A stretch of DNA of 64,000 bases, taken from the NCBI RefSeq assembly GCF_001697225.1, contig NZ_CP014671.1, forward strand, positions 558,001 through 622,000. Reading direction: 5' to 3'. This stretch comes from Immundisolibacter cernigliae. Its GTDB lineage: Bacteria > Pseudomonadota > Gammaproteobacteria > Immundisolibacterales > Immundisolibacteraceae. Under the pieces are notes generated by a model. That model was not told the DNA's origin. It saw only the letters and a program-made list of their open reading frames with translations, and ran no database searches. Shown here one piece after another: positions 8,039 through 16,395 of this stretch (within the stretch, counting starts at the first letter, position 1; each line of letters begins with the position of its first letter). Position numbers and translations under genes: made by a program.

Positions 8039-8539
8039 ATGGACTTGAAACGCATCCTCAGGCACCTGCTCACGACCCGTCGGCACCTCACGCGGGCCTT
8101 TCCAAAAGCGGCGCTGGCGGCCATCGAGCAGGCGATCGGGGCCAGCGAGCAGCAGCACGCAGGGCAGCTGCGCTTCGTGGTCGAGGCGGCGCTGGACAAC
8201 GGACCGCTGTTTGGCGGCCAGACAGCCAGGGAGCGTGCGCTCGAGCTTTTCTCGCAGCTGCGCATCTGGGACACGCAGCACAACAACGGCGTGCTGATCT
8301 ACCTGCTGCTGGCGGACCGGGACGTGGAGATCGTTGCCGACCGCGGCATCCACGCGCGGGTGGGAACCGAACAGTGGGAAGCCATCTGCCGCGAGATGGA
8401 AAGCGCCTTCAGGCGCGGCGATTACGCGGCAGGCGCGATCCACGGCATCGACGCGGTAAGCAGGCATCTGACGCGGCACTTCCCTGCCGCGGGCGGCGAT
8501 GTCGGGAACGAATTGCCCGACACCCCGCTGATGTTGTGA
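8039..8539 (+). CDS. Second TPM-domain protein, cytoplasmic-type
   Basis: A 166-residue protein with no signal peptide, starting 2 bases after the first TPM gene's stop. It carries a TPM domain at about 30-150, with LRIWDTQHNNGVLIYLLLADRDVEIVADRGI and RGDYAAGAIHGIDAVS. LemA, TPM with signal and glycine tail, and TPM without signal is a recurring three-gene order in proteobacteria. Function is unknown; co-transcription and tight spacing suggest the three act together at the inner membrane. Start is the ATG at 8039, in place of a longer frame that overlaps the Gly-rich region. Confidence 0.85.
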   Translation: MDLKRILRHLLTTRRHLTRAFPKAALAAIEQAIGASEQQHAGQLRFVVEAALDNGPLFGGQTARERALELFSQLRIWDTQHNNGVLIYLLLADRDVEIVADRGIHARVGTEQWEAICREMESAFRRGDYAAGAIHGIDAVSRHLTRHFPAAGGDVGNELPDTPLML

Positions 8540-8655
8540 GCTGATCGGCACGGACCGGCTGCGACATTCCGGTCACCACCCGCTCCCGGCACCAGGCGGC
8601 CAGGGGCCGCCATGCGATACTGCCGGCCCCGTTGCAGCCTGCCGGTGAGGCCGCC

Positions 8656-9309
8656 TTGGACAGCTATCACGAACTTGTCCGCACCATCGCGCTGACGCTG
8701 GGCGTCGGCTGGGCCAGCGGCATCAACCTGTACGCCGCCCTGCTGGTGCTGGGCATCGCCGGGGCCACCGGCGACCTGGCCCTGCCGCCCGACCTGCAGG
8801 TGCTGGCCAGCCCGCTGGTGATCGGCGCCGCCGGCCTGATGTACGGGGTGGAATTCTTCGCCGACAAGACGCCGGGCGTCGACAGCGGCTGGGACGCGCT
8901 GCACACCTTCATCCGCATCCCGGCCGGGGCGCTTCTGGCGGCCGGCGCCGTGGGCGAGGTCACGCCGGCGCTCGAAATCGCCGCCGGCATCCTGGGCGGC
9001 GGCATGGCCGCGACGAGTCACGTCACCAAGGCCGGCACGCGCCTGCTGATCAACACCTCGCCGGAGCCGTTCTCGAACTGGACCGCGTCGGTGGCCGAGG
9101 ATGTCGCCGTATTCGGCGGCCTGTGGGCGGCGCTGAACCAGCCCTGGCTGTTCATCAGCCTGCTGGTGGCCTTCCTGGTGCTGGTTGTCTGGTTGCTGCC
9201 CAGGGTGTTTCGGGCCTTGCGCAAGGTCGGCGGCGGCATCCTGCGACTGCTGGGCCGGCGACCGCGCGCGCCCGCTGCCGACCCGCCGGCCAGTATCGAA
9301 CATCAATAA
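8656..9309 (+). CDS. DUF4126 family inner-membrane protein
   Basis: A hydrophobic protein of 217 residues with about four membrane spans. The segments GVGWASGINLYAALLVLGIAG and GVEFFADKTPGVDSGWDALHTF are typical of DUF4126. The C-terminus is a basic cytoplasmic tail. The TTG at 8656 was chosen because GGTGAGG sits 6 bases upstream; an upstream TTG at 8632 is possible. No function is established for the family. The gap to the preceding TPM gene (about 115 bases) makes separate transcription possible. Confidence 0.75.
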   Translation: MDSYHELVRTIALTLGVGWASGINLYAALLVLGIAGATGDLALPPDLQVLASPLVIGAAGLMYGVEFFADKTPGVDSGWDALHTFIRIPAGALLAAGAVGEVTPALEIAAGILGGGMAATSHVTKAGTRLLINTSPEPFSNWTASVAEDVAVFGGLWAALNQPWLFISLLVAFLVLVVWLLPRVFRALRKVGGGILRLLGRRPRAPAADPPASIEHQ

Positions 9310-9333
9310 AAGAATTCAGGCCGGAGGAGTAAC

Positions 9334-10500
9334 GTGGATTTCGAGCTGACCGCCGACCAGCAGGCCATCTGCGAGCAGATCGAGCGCCTGTGCGCGCCCT
9401 TCGACGACCGCTACTGGTTCGAACGGGACCACGACGGCGAATTTCCGCTGGATTTCGTGAGCGCCATGGCCGACGGCGGGTGGCTGGGCATCGCCATGCC
9501 GGAGGCCTACGGCGGCGCCGGGCTTGGCATCACCGAAGCGGCGCTGATGATGCAGACCGTGGCCGCCTCGGGTGCCTGCCTGTCCGGCGCCTCGGCCATT
9601 CACCTGAACCTGTTCGGGCCGAACGTGATCGTCAAATTCGGCACGCCCGAGCAGCGCGAGCGTTTTTTGCCGCCGCTGATCCGCGGCGAGCAGCGCGCCT
9701 GCTTTGCCGTGACCGAGCCGAACACGGGCCTGGACACGACGCATCTGAAAACCTTTGCCCGCCGCGACGGCGACCGTTACGTGGTCCACGGCCAGAAGGT
9801 GTGGACCAGCAACGCCCAGCACGCCCACAAGATGCTGCTGATCGCCCGCACCACGCCGCTGGAGGAAACCGCCCGGCCGATCGACGGCCTGACGTTGTTC
9901 TACTGCGACCTGGACCGCGCCCGGGTCGAGGTGCGCGAGATCGAGAAAATGGGCCGCAAGTGCGTGGACTCGAATCAGGTGTTCATCGACGGCCTGGAAA
10001 TCCCCGTGCAGGACCGCATCGGCGAGGAAGGCCAGGGCTTTCGTTACCTGCTGCACGGCCTGAATCCGGAGCGCATCCTGATCGCCGCCGAGGCCATCGG
10101 CATCGGCCGCGCGGCGCTGCGCAAGGCCACCGAGTACGCCAGGGAGCGGGTGGTGTTCGGCCGCCCGATCGGCCAGAACCAGGCCATCCAGCATCCGCTG
10201 GCCGAATGCTGGGCCGAGCTTGAAGCCGCCAACCTGGTGATGCTGAATGCCGCCAGCCAGTACGACCGTGGCGCCGACTGCGGCGCGCATGCCAACGCCG
10301 CCAAGTACCTGGCCGCCGAGGCCGGCTTCAAGACCTGCACCCAGGCGGTGATGACCCACGGTGGCTTCGGCTATGCCAAGGAGTACCACGTCGAGCGCTA
10401 CCTGCGCGAGGTGATGATCACCCGCCTGGCGCCAGTCAGCCCGCAGCTGGTGCTGTGCTATCTGGCCGAGCGGGTGCTGGGCCTGCCCAAGTCGTACTGA
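9334..10500 (+). CDS. Acyl-CoA dehydrogenase family protein
   Basis: A 388-residue flavoprotein with the three acyl-CoA dehydrogenase domains: N-terminal helical, central beta (FAVTEPNTGLD at about 124-134, KVWTSN at 155-160) and C-terminal helical. GGAGGAG stands 6 bases before the GTG start at 9334. The catalytic glutamate of the medium-chain enzyme position is replaced: the stretch aligned with YEGT reads APVS. A glutamate at 246 (LNPERILIAAE) aligns with the base of isovaleryl- and long-chain dehydrogenases, so activity may use that residue. It heads a cluster with a CoA-transferase and a GST, which suggests catabolism of an unusual or branched acyl-CoA. The substrate is unknown. Confidence 0.9.
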   Translation: MDFELTADQQAICEQIERLCAPFDDRYWFERDHDGEFPLDFVSAMADGGWLGIAMPEAYGGAGLGITEAALMMQTVAASGACLSGASAIHLNLFGPNVIVKFGTPEQRERFLPPLIRGEQRACFAVTEPNTGLDTTHLKTFARRDGDRYVVHGQKVWTSNAQHAHKMLLIARTTPLEETARPIDGLTLFYCDLDRARVEVREIEKMGRKCVDSNQVFIDGLEIPVQDRIGEEGQGFRYLLHGLNPERILIAAEAIGIGRAALRKATEYARERVVFGRPIGQNQAIQHPLAECWAELEAANLVMLNAASQYDRGADCGAHANAAKYLAAEAGFKTCTQAVMTHGGFGYAKEYHVERYLREVMITRLAPVSPQLVLCYLAERVLGLPKSY

Positions 10501-10516
10501 TGCCCGAGGCAATTTG

Positions 10517-11641
10517 ATGTTCGCGCCGTTGGCCGGCGTGCGGGTGCTGGAACTGGCGCCCTTCCTGCCGGGGCCGTTCGCCGGCGCGCAGTTGCTGGCG
10601 CTGGGCGCCGAGGTGGTCAAGCTCGAACCGCCGGGCGGCGATCCGGGCCGCCATCTGCCCGATGAGCTGTTCGCCATGAACAACCGTGGCAAGAAAAGCG
10701 TCTGCGTGGATCTTAAGGCGCCCGGCGCAGGGGCCTTCGTGCAGCGCCTGGTGGCCGGCTTCGACGTGGTGCTGGAGGGCTTTCGCCCCGGCGTGGCGGC
10801 GCGGCTGGGCGTCGATTACGACACGCTGAAGCAGGCCCGGCCGGACCTTGTCTACTGCTCCCTGTCCGGCTTTGGCCAGACCGGCCCGCGCGCCGCCCTG
10901 CCCGGCCACGACCTGACCTATCTGGCCGCCGGGGGCGCGCTGGCCCGGCCCGGTCACTGGCAGGGACCGCCGCAGCGACCGGGCGTGCCGGTGGCCGACA
11001 CCGCCGGGGGCCTGTTTGCGGCACTGGCCGTGGTCTCAGCCCTGCTGCGCCGGGCGGCCACCGGCGAAGGCGCCTACCTCGATGCCTCGCTGACGGATGC
11101 GGCGCTGAGTCTGGCGGCATGCCGCGGGCTGGCGCCGGCCCAGTCGCGGACCCATCTGCACCCGGCGAACGATCTATTCACCTGCCGCGACGGCGCGCTG
11201 ATCGCCGCCGGCCTGCTGGAGGATCATTTCTTCGACGGTTTCGTGGCGGCGCTGGGCGAGGCCGGGGCCGCACTGCGCGCCCCGCAATACGCCGACCTCA
11301 CCAGCCGCCAGCGGCACGGCGACGCGCTGCAGGCGGAACTGAAAGCGCTGTTCGCCAGCCGCGACGCAGGCGACTGGGAGGCGCTGGCCGAGGCGCACCG
11401 GCTGCCGATGGTGCGCGTGCAGGACGTGGCCGAGGCGCTGGCCGAGCAAAGCCCAGGCGCAGCGGCGCCCGCCTTTCCGGTGTGCGTCGACGGCGCACCC
11501 CTGCCGGCACCGGCGCAGCCGGCACCGACACTCGGCGCCGACGCCGCGGCCGTGCTGGCCGCCATCGGCTACGATGCCGCCGCCGTCGCGGCGCTGGCCG
11601 CGGCCGGCGTGTTGATCCTGTCCCCTACGGAGCCTTCATGA
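10517..11641 (+). CDS. CoA-transferase family III (CaiB/BaiF, AMACR-like)
   Basis: A 374-residue class III CoA-transferase family protein. GHDLTYLAAGG places an aspartate at 132 where the family has its catalytic Asp. The His-Asp pair in GHD resembles alpha-methylacyl-CoA racemase (GHDINYLAL), so racemase or CoA transfer are both possible. The N-terminus VRVLELAPFLPGPFAGAQLL is typical. Starts 16 bases after the acyl-CoA dehydrogenase and overlaps the next gene by ATGA, so the three are one operon. If a racemase, it would convert the R to the S acyl-CoA isomer for the dehydrogenase, an attractive but unproven pairing. Confidence 0.87.
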   Translation: MFAPLAGVRVLELAPFLPGPFAGAQLLALGAEVVKLEPPGGDPGRHLPDELFAMNNRGKKSVCVDLKAPGAGAFVQRLVAGFDVVLEGFRPGVAARLGVDYDTLKQARPDLVYCSLSGFGQTGPRAALPGHDLTYLAAGGALARPGHWQGPPQRPGVPVADTAGGLFAALAVVSALLRRAATGEGAYLDASLTDAALSLAACRGLAPAQSRTHLHPANDLFTCRDGALIAAGLLEDHFFDGFVAALGEAGAALRAPQYADLTSRQRHGDALQAELKALFASRDAGDWEALAEAHRLPMVRVQDVAEALAEQSPGAAAPAFPVCVDGAPLPAPAQPAPTLGADAAAVLAAIGYDAAAVAALAAAGVLILSPTEPS

Positions 11642-12354
11642 TCGAGCTGTACCAGTTCGCCCCCGCCTGGGGCCTGCCCAACCCCAGTCCGTTCTGCATC
11701 AAGCTCGAGCTGTACCTGAAGATGACCGGCCTGCCATTCGAGGTCATCACCGAAAACGACACCCGCAAGGGCCCCAAGGGCAAGATTCCGTTCATCCGTG
11801 ACGACGGCCAGACCATCGGCGACTCGGAACTGGTCATCGAGTACCTGAAGGACAAGTATGGCGACCGCGTCGACGCCAGCCTGACGGCCGAACAGCGCGC
11901 CCGCGCCCACGCCATCAACCGCATGCTGCACGACAGCACCTACTGGGTGCTGCTGCACTGCCGCTGGATGGAAGACAACGGCTACCAAGCCATGCGCCAG
12001 GCGCTGTTCGGCGACCTGCCGTGGCCGCTGCGGGTGATCATCCCGCCGCTGGCCCGCCGCAGCCTGCGCCGCAACCTGACCGGCCAGGGCCTTGGCCGGC
12101 ACAGCCGGGACGAGATTTTCCGCTTCGGCTTTGCGGATCTTGACGCCCTGTCGGTGCTGCTGGGCGAGAAGGCGTTCCTGCTGGGCGACACCCCCACCAG
12201 CGTGGATGCCACGGCGCACGCCTTCATCATGAGCCTGGTCGGGCCGCCCATCGACAACCCGATGCGCGAGCGCATCCAGCGCACCGCCAACCTGATGGCC
12301 TACTACCAGCGCATGAACCAGCGTTTCTATCCGTCGCTGGCGGCCGCGCGCTGA
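11638..12354 (+). CDS. Glutathione S-transferase family protein (Faxc/metaxin-like)
   Basis: A 238-residue protein with an N-terminal thioredoxin-like GST domain (residues about 1-75: NPSPFCIKLELYLKMTGLPFE, then GKIPFI and DSELVIEYL) and a C-terminal helical domain. The domain layout and the C-terminal stretch SVDATAHAFIMSLV resemble the FAXC/CdGST group rather than classical detoxifying GSTs. The ATG overlaps the CoA-transferase stop (ATGA). It may handle electrophilic acyl intermediates of the operon, but nothing in the sequence fixes the substrate. Confidence 0.85.
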   Translation: MIELYQFAPAWGLPNPSPFCIKLELYLKMTGLPFEVITENDTRKGPKGKIPFIRDDGQTIGDSELVIEYLKDKYGDRVDASLTAEQRARAHAINRMLHDSTYWVLLHCRWMEDNGYQAMRQALFGDLPWPLRVIIPPLARRSLRRNLTGQGLGRHSRDEIFRFGFADLDALSVLLGEKAFLLGDTPTSVDATAHAFIMSLVGPPIDNPMRERIQRTANLMAYYQRMNQRFYPSLAAAR

Positions 12355-12487
12355 AGGGGATGCCGTTCAGCCCCCGTTCAGCCAGCGGCCCGCATACTGC
12401 GCCTGCGTCGTGATCGACGGGGCGCATGAAGAATCCATCAACCGTGGTCGATGACGTGCAATTCGATCGCCATCAGGAGCGTTGCCG

Positions 12488-12817
12488 ATGAAAACAATCA
12501 AGACCTGCTGTTTTGCCCTGCTGACTCTGGTCGCCGTGAGCAGCGTCCAGGCCAGCGACACCGTGGATGCCGCCATCGGCGGTGGCCTGGGTGGCGCCGC
12601 GGGCGCCGCCATCGGCAACGAGGTGGGAGGCCGCGACGGGGCCATCATCGGCGGCGCGGTGGGCGCCGCAGCCGGCGCAGCCATCACCACCGACGATGAC
12701 CGTGATCATTACCGTGACGGCCGCCGCCGTTACGTCGAATACCCGTACGACGACGGCGGCCACCGCCACGGCGGCCACTTCTGCCCGCCGGGCCAGGCCA
12801 AGAAGGGCAACTGCTGA
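12488..12817 (+). CDS. Secreted glycine-zipper protein
   Basis: A 109-residue protein with a cleavable signal peptide (cut after VQA, residue 22). It then has a glycine zipper of repeated GxxxG steps (AAIGGGLGGAAGAAIG and GAIIGGAVGAAAGAAI), expected to form a membrane-inserting hairpin. The last part is rich in Asp, Arg, His and Tyr and ends CPPGQAKKGNC, whose two cysteines may form a disulfide. AGGAGC 8 bases upstream supports the ATG at 12488 over an in-frame TTG at 12482. The function is unknown; similar proteins are periplasmic or outer-membrane stress proteins. Confidence 0.8.
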   Translation: MKTIKTCCFALLTLVAVSSVQASDTVDAAIGGGLGGAAGAAIGNEVGGRDGAIIGGAVGAAAGAAITTDDDRDHYRDGRRRYVEYPYDDGGHRHGGHFCPPGQAKKGNC

Positions 12818-12833
12818 GCCGCCCGCAGGAAAT

Positions 12834-12870
12834 CGACCGACAACGGACGCAAGCCCGTTGTCGGTCGTTC
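12834..12870. terminator. Bidirectional terminator hairpin
   Basis: A perfect 13-base stem (12834-12846 with 12855-12867) and an 8-base loop lie between two genes that converge here. The downstream run on the plus strand is only TTC, so termination there may be weak or Rho-assisted, but the position and stem strength fit a shared terminator. Confidence 0.75.
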
Positions 12871-12874
12871 GCCT

Positions 12875-13840
12875 TCAGGCGATGCCCAGTTCCCGGAGCT
12901 TGCCGCCCAGCCACTCCCGGCGTTCCTGCGTGACGTCCGCCACCGGCGCCAGCACGTAGCCGCCCTTGAGGCCAATCGCGTCGTACCAGGGTTTCAGCAG
13001 CGTGAAGGCACTGGCATAGGTGCCGGTGCGGGCCAGTTCCCAGACCGTCATGTCCTCGATGAAGCCGGACGCCGCGCGCAGCGACAGCCACTTGGCCTGC
13101 GCCGCCGGCCAGTCGCCGGCCGCCGCGTCGGCCATGTACTGGCGGATCACCGGGCGCAGCTTGCCGAACACCGTGTAGTGAAAGGCCGCCCACTGCAGGA
13201 ACTTGTAACCCAGGCGCAAATCGTCCAGGAAGTACTGCTCCATCGGCTCCGAGACGAAGAAATCCTGGCGCAGGTCGCGGCGCAGTTTGTAGGTGTCCGA
13301 GCGGCGCAACGAGCCCTGCTTGACGCCGACCAGGGTCGGCAGGTCCGCCAGACGCTGCATCAGTTCCAGGCTCAGCACCGTGCCCGACACCGGCGTGCGG
13401 TAGAGCACGATGGCCATGTCGCTGCGGTCGGTCAGGTACTTGTAGAAGGCGAAGATTTCATCGTCGCTTTTCAGCTGCACGGCCGGGTTCATGACCTCTG
13501 CCACCTGGTAGCCGAGCGTGCGCGTGAACTCGATCTTCTCCAGCGCCTGGCGGGCCGAGGGGTCCAGGATGATGGTGGAGATTTTCATGCGCCCGGCGTT
13601 CGCGTCGGCCACCAGCTCGTGGTAACGCATCCATTCGGACAGGGTCAGGTTCCAGGCCTCGCCGATGAAACCGCCGACCACGATGCCCTCCATGCCCATG
13701 TCGACGAAGGCATCGATGTTGTGCCGCAGGGCCGGCGCGTCCACCTCGCCGTCGCGGGTGAACGGCGTCAGCGGGGCGTCGTGAAAGCCGTGCAGGTTGG
13801 CCTGCGCCCAAGACTTGGCTTCGTTTCGCGTGTATTCCAT
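12875..13840 (-). CDS. Dihydrodipicolinate synthase / N-acetylneuraminate lyase family aldolase
   Basis: A 321-residue class I aldolase-fold protein. The Schiff-base lysine is K174 in GVKQGS and the family tyrosine is Y147 in VLYRTP. The N-terminal substrate loop differs from true DapA: where DapA has GTTGE this protein has GGFIGEAWNL, so a lysine-biosynthesis role is unlikely. AGGAGGAG about 7 bases upstream fixes the ATG at 13840 over one at 13861. It would condense or cleave a pyruvate-type keto acid. It stands alone, so no pathway can be named. Confidence 0.85.
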   Translation of the reverse strand: MEYTRNEAKSWAQANLHGFHDAPLTPFTRDGEVDAPALRHNIDAFVDMGMEGIVVGGFIGEAWNLTLSEWMRYHELVADANAGRMKISTIILDPSARQALEKIEFTRTLGYQVAEVMNPAVQLKSDDEIFAFYKYLTDRSDMAIVLYRTPVSGTVLSLELMQRLADLPTLVGVKQGSLRRSDTYKLRRDLRQDFFVSEPMEQYFLDDLRLGYKFLQWAAFHYTVFGKLRPVIRQYMADAAAGDWPAAQAKWLSLRAASGFIEDMTVWELARTGTYASAFTLLKPWYDAIGLKGGYVLAPVADVTQERREWLGGKLRELGIA

Positions 13841-13927
13841 GCTGCTCTCCTCCTGTTCCATGCGTGAGTCCGGCGACCGCAGCGACCGGCAGCGGGCATC
13901 ATAGTCCCCGGTTTTTCAATCACGCTG

Positions 13928-14353
13928 ATGTCTGCCATGCGCCGCTTTGTGTTTTTCGCAATGTTCGTTGGCCTGCCGCTGGCCGAGCTTTATCTGGTGC
14001 TGCTGGCGGCGGCGCGACTGGGCGCGCTCACGACGCTGCTGTTGCTGATCCTGGGCGCCGTCGCCGGCAGCGCGGTCATGCGCTACCACGGCATCGCCAG
14101 CGTGGCGCGGCTGCGGTCGGCTCTGGCCGGCGGGCAATCGCCGGCGGGACCGATGCTGGAAGCCGTGCTGGCGCAGCTCGCCGGCCTGCTGCTGGTAGTG
14201 CCCGGCTTCATCACCGACGCGGTCGGTGTGTGCCTGCTGATCGCGCCGCTGCGGCGCTGGCTGGCGTCACGCCTGGCCGGCCTGCCCGGCCCTGGGTCCG
14301 GCACTCAGGTGCGCATCATCGAAGGCGAGTTTCGCAGCCGCGACGAGGACTGA
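13928..14353 (+). CDS. fxsA: FxsA family inner-membrane protein
   Basis: A 141-residue membrane protein with the FxsA layout: two N-terminal spans (residues about 5-25 and 30-48), a cytoplasmic helix and a further hydrophobic region around LLLVVPGFITDAVGVCLLI, the signature of the family. In E. coli FxsA relieves phage T7 exclusion by the F plasmid and is otherwise dispensable. An alternative ATG three codons in (MRRFVFF) is equally likely. It converges with otsB, with 13 bases between stops. Confidence 0.9.
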   Translation: MSAMRRFVFFAMFVGLPLAELYLVLLAAARLGALTTLLLLILGAVAGSAVMRYHGIASVARLRSALAGGQSPAGPMLEAVLAQLAGLLLVVPGFITDAVGVCLLIAPLRRWLASRLAGLPGPGSGTQVRIIEGEFRSRDED

Positions 14354-14366
14354 ACGCCGACCGCCC

Positions 14367-15515
14367 TCAGTCCAGCAGCGACGCCAGGGCGGCCAGCAGG
14401 GCCTCGGGCGAGTCCAGACGGCAGCTTGCCGCCGTCGGCCGTCCGCTGCGGGCGATCAGCACCCCGTAGCCGCCGGCCCGCCGCGCGGCGCGAAAGGCGG
14501 CTTCGTCGGCCAGATCGTCACCGAAGAAAATCGGCATGCAGTGTCCGACCAGGCGCTGCATGCGCCCGTGCAGCCACTCGACAGCCGTGCCCTTGTCGCG
14601 ATCGATGGCGGGGCGAATTTCCAGCACCTGCCGGCCACCGTCGACAACGAGCCCGTCGAAGGCGGCAACCGCGCTTACCACATCGCGGCGCAGCATGACC
14701 GCGGCGCCCGGCGCCACGGCCCGGTAATGCACCGAGACGGTCACGCCCTTGTGCTCGATGACACAGCCCGGATACCCGCCCAGCAGCGGCGACAGGCGAT
14801 CGTGCACGGCATCCAGAAGCGGCCGCCAGCCGGCCGCCAGCTCAAGCGCCTGCGGATCGTAGTCGGCACCGCGCAGTTCAAGGCCGTGATTGCCGGCCAG
14901 ATAGGCGGACGGCAGGGCCACGCGCGTGGCCAGATCATGCAGCGCCCGACCGCTGACCACCGCCAGCGGATGGCGCGCCACCAGGCGTGCGAGCAGCTCG
15001 CGCATGGCCGGCGGCAGGCAACCGTCGGCCGGATGATCGGGCACCGGCGCCAGCGTGCCGTCGAAATCGAACAGCAGTGCCAGCGGCCGGCCGGCCAATG
15101 CGGCGAGGATCGCAGCGGCATCCGGCAGCGCGCGGAATTTTTCGGCGTACGCGCTCAGCAGGCTGCCGTTGCCGATCTCGGATGGCGCCTCGAGCAGCAA
15201 TTCCGCGCCCGCGGCAAGCTGCGACGCACCGTGCTTGCCACTGCCCAGCCCCGCCACCAGGCCGGCGCCGGCGCGCCAGGCGGCGCGCACCGACTCGGCA
15301 TCGATGGCCAGCACGACCACCTGCTGCGGCGCCGCGTGAAACGGCGGCGGCAGCGCATCGCCGAGCTGGCTGGCCAGCATCGCCACCGCCGGCAGGCCAA
15401 GCGCCTCCAGGGACGGCAGGATGCGCCCCAGGCCAGGCCGCGGGCGCTGGCTGACGACCAGAACGGCACTGGGTTGAAGCGAATCGGAAGCCGTGTTGGA
15501 CGCGAGCTTGGGCAT
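14367..15515 (-). CDS. otsB: Trehalose-6-phosphate phosphatase with N-terminal vestigial HAD domain
   Basis: A 382-residue protein. Residues about 145-382 are a complete trehalose-phosphatase: motif I FDFDGTL with D150 and D152, VVSGR, AGNHGLELRG, and the C-terminal FFGDDLADEAAF. Residues 1-130 resemble the C-terminal half of a HAD phosphatase (VRAAWRAGAGLVAGLGSG, then AAGAELLLEAP) without a nucleophile aspartate, as in the two-domain OtsB2 of mycobacteria. It would remove phosphate from trehalose-6-phosphate to give the osmoprotectant trehalose. No otsA is in the window. It is followed by fxsA on the other strand. Confidence 0.9.
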   Translation of the reverse strand: MPKLASNTASDSLQPSAVLVVSQRPRPGLGRILPSLEALGLPAVAMLASQLGDALPPPFHAAPQQVVVLAIDAESVRAAWRAGAGLVAGLGSGKHGASQLAAGAELLLEAPSEIGNGSLLSAYAEKFRALPDAAAILAALAGRPLALLFDFDGTLAPVPDHPADGCLPPAMRELLARLVARHPLAVVSGRALHDLATRVALPSAYLAGNHGLELRGADYDPQALELAAGWRPLLDAVHDRLSPLLGGYPGCVIEHKGVTVSVHYRAVAPGAAVMLRRDVVSAVAAFDGLVVDGGRQVLEIRPAIDRDKGTAVEWLHGRMQRLVGHCMPIFFGDDLADEAAFRAARRAGGYGVLIARSGRPTAASCRLDSPEALLAALASLLD

Positions 15516-15570
15516 GGCGGGAGTCCGGTGGGAAACGCTGTGGCGAGACGGCTGATCCGGCGCTGGCAGA

Positions 15571-16389
15571 CTAACTCACCCCGCCGGCGGGCGCATCGGC
15601 AGTGCCCGGCATCGCGGCGGCCCGGCCGATGATGGCCGGCTGCCCCCACACCGTGGGCAGGTCCGTCAGGCGGTCGAACACGGCCACCGCGCCGGCCGCC
15701 GAAAAATCGCAGCTGCGGTCGTAACCGTAGGTCACGGCCACCGTGGCAACACCAGCCGCCCGCCCCGCCGCCATGTCTATGTGCGAGTCCCCGACCAGCA
15801 GGCAGCGCTCGGCCGCCACACCCAACCCGGACAGGGCCGCCAGGACCGGCAGTGGATCCGGCTTGAGGCGGGCCGTGCTGTCGCCGCCGATGATGATGGC
15901 AAAGCATGCGTCCAGGCCCAGGGCCGCCAGCAGCGGCCCGACGAAACGGTGTGGCTTGTTGGTGACGCAACCGAGCCGGATGCCGGCGCCAGCCAGTGCC
16001 GCCAGCGTGGTGGCGACACCCGAATAGAGCCGACTGTCGCGGCAGGGTTCGGCGGCATAGTGAGCGTTGAAAACGGCCATCGCCTGGCCGTGCAGTGCCG
16101 CCGGCGCAACGCCTTCGGGGCAGCCGGTCAGCGCGCGGTGCAGCAGACGCGCGGCGCCGTTGCCGACCCAGCCGCGCACGCGGTCCTGGTCGGCCGCGGC
16201 GTGTCCGACACTGGCCAGCGCGGCGTTCACGCAACGCGCCAGATCGGGCACGCTGTCGACCAGGGTGCCGTCCAGATCGAACAGGATCGCCTGCGGTGCC
16301 AGCGAAAGTGCGCCCTGCAATGGTGCAACGGCGTGGCCTGACGGCGTCTTTGCTGTCGCCACCCGTGCGGCATCGCAGGCGCGCGTCAT
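15571..16389 (-). CDS. gph: Phosphoglycolate phosphatase
   Basis: A 272-residue HAD phosphatase with ILFDLDGTLVDS (motif I, around residues 35-46), an N-terminal cap with VRGWVGNGAARLLHRAL, motif II VTNKPH, and motif IV VGDSHIDMAAGRAAG. The cap sequence and ending match Gph, which detoxifies 2-phosphoglycolate arising from DNA repair. About 30 residues precede motif I, more than usual, so the true start may be further in; the ATG at 16389 is the longest option. Probably transcribed with nudF, whose stop is 6 bases away. Confidence 0.88.
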   Translation of the reverse strand: MTRACDAARVATAKTPSGHAVAPLQGALSLAPQAILFDLDGTLVDSVPDLARCVNAALASVGHAAADQDRVRGWVGNGAARLLHRALTGCPEGVAPAALHGQAMAVFNAHYAAEPCRDSRLYSGVATTLAALAGAGIRLGCVTNKPHRFVGPLLAALGLDACFAIIIGGDSTARLKPDPLPVLAALSGLGVAAERCLLVGDSHIDMAAGRAAGVATVAVTYGYDRSCDFSAAGAVAVFDRLTDLPTVWGQPAIIGRAAAMPGTADAPAGGVS

Positions 16390-16395
16390 GCCGGC

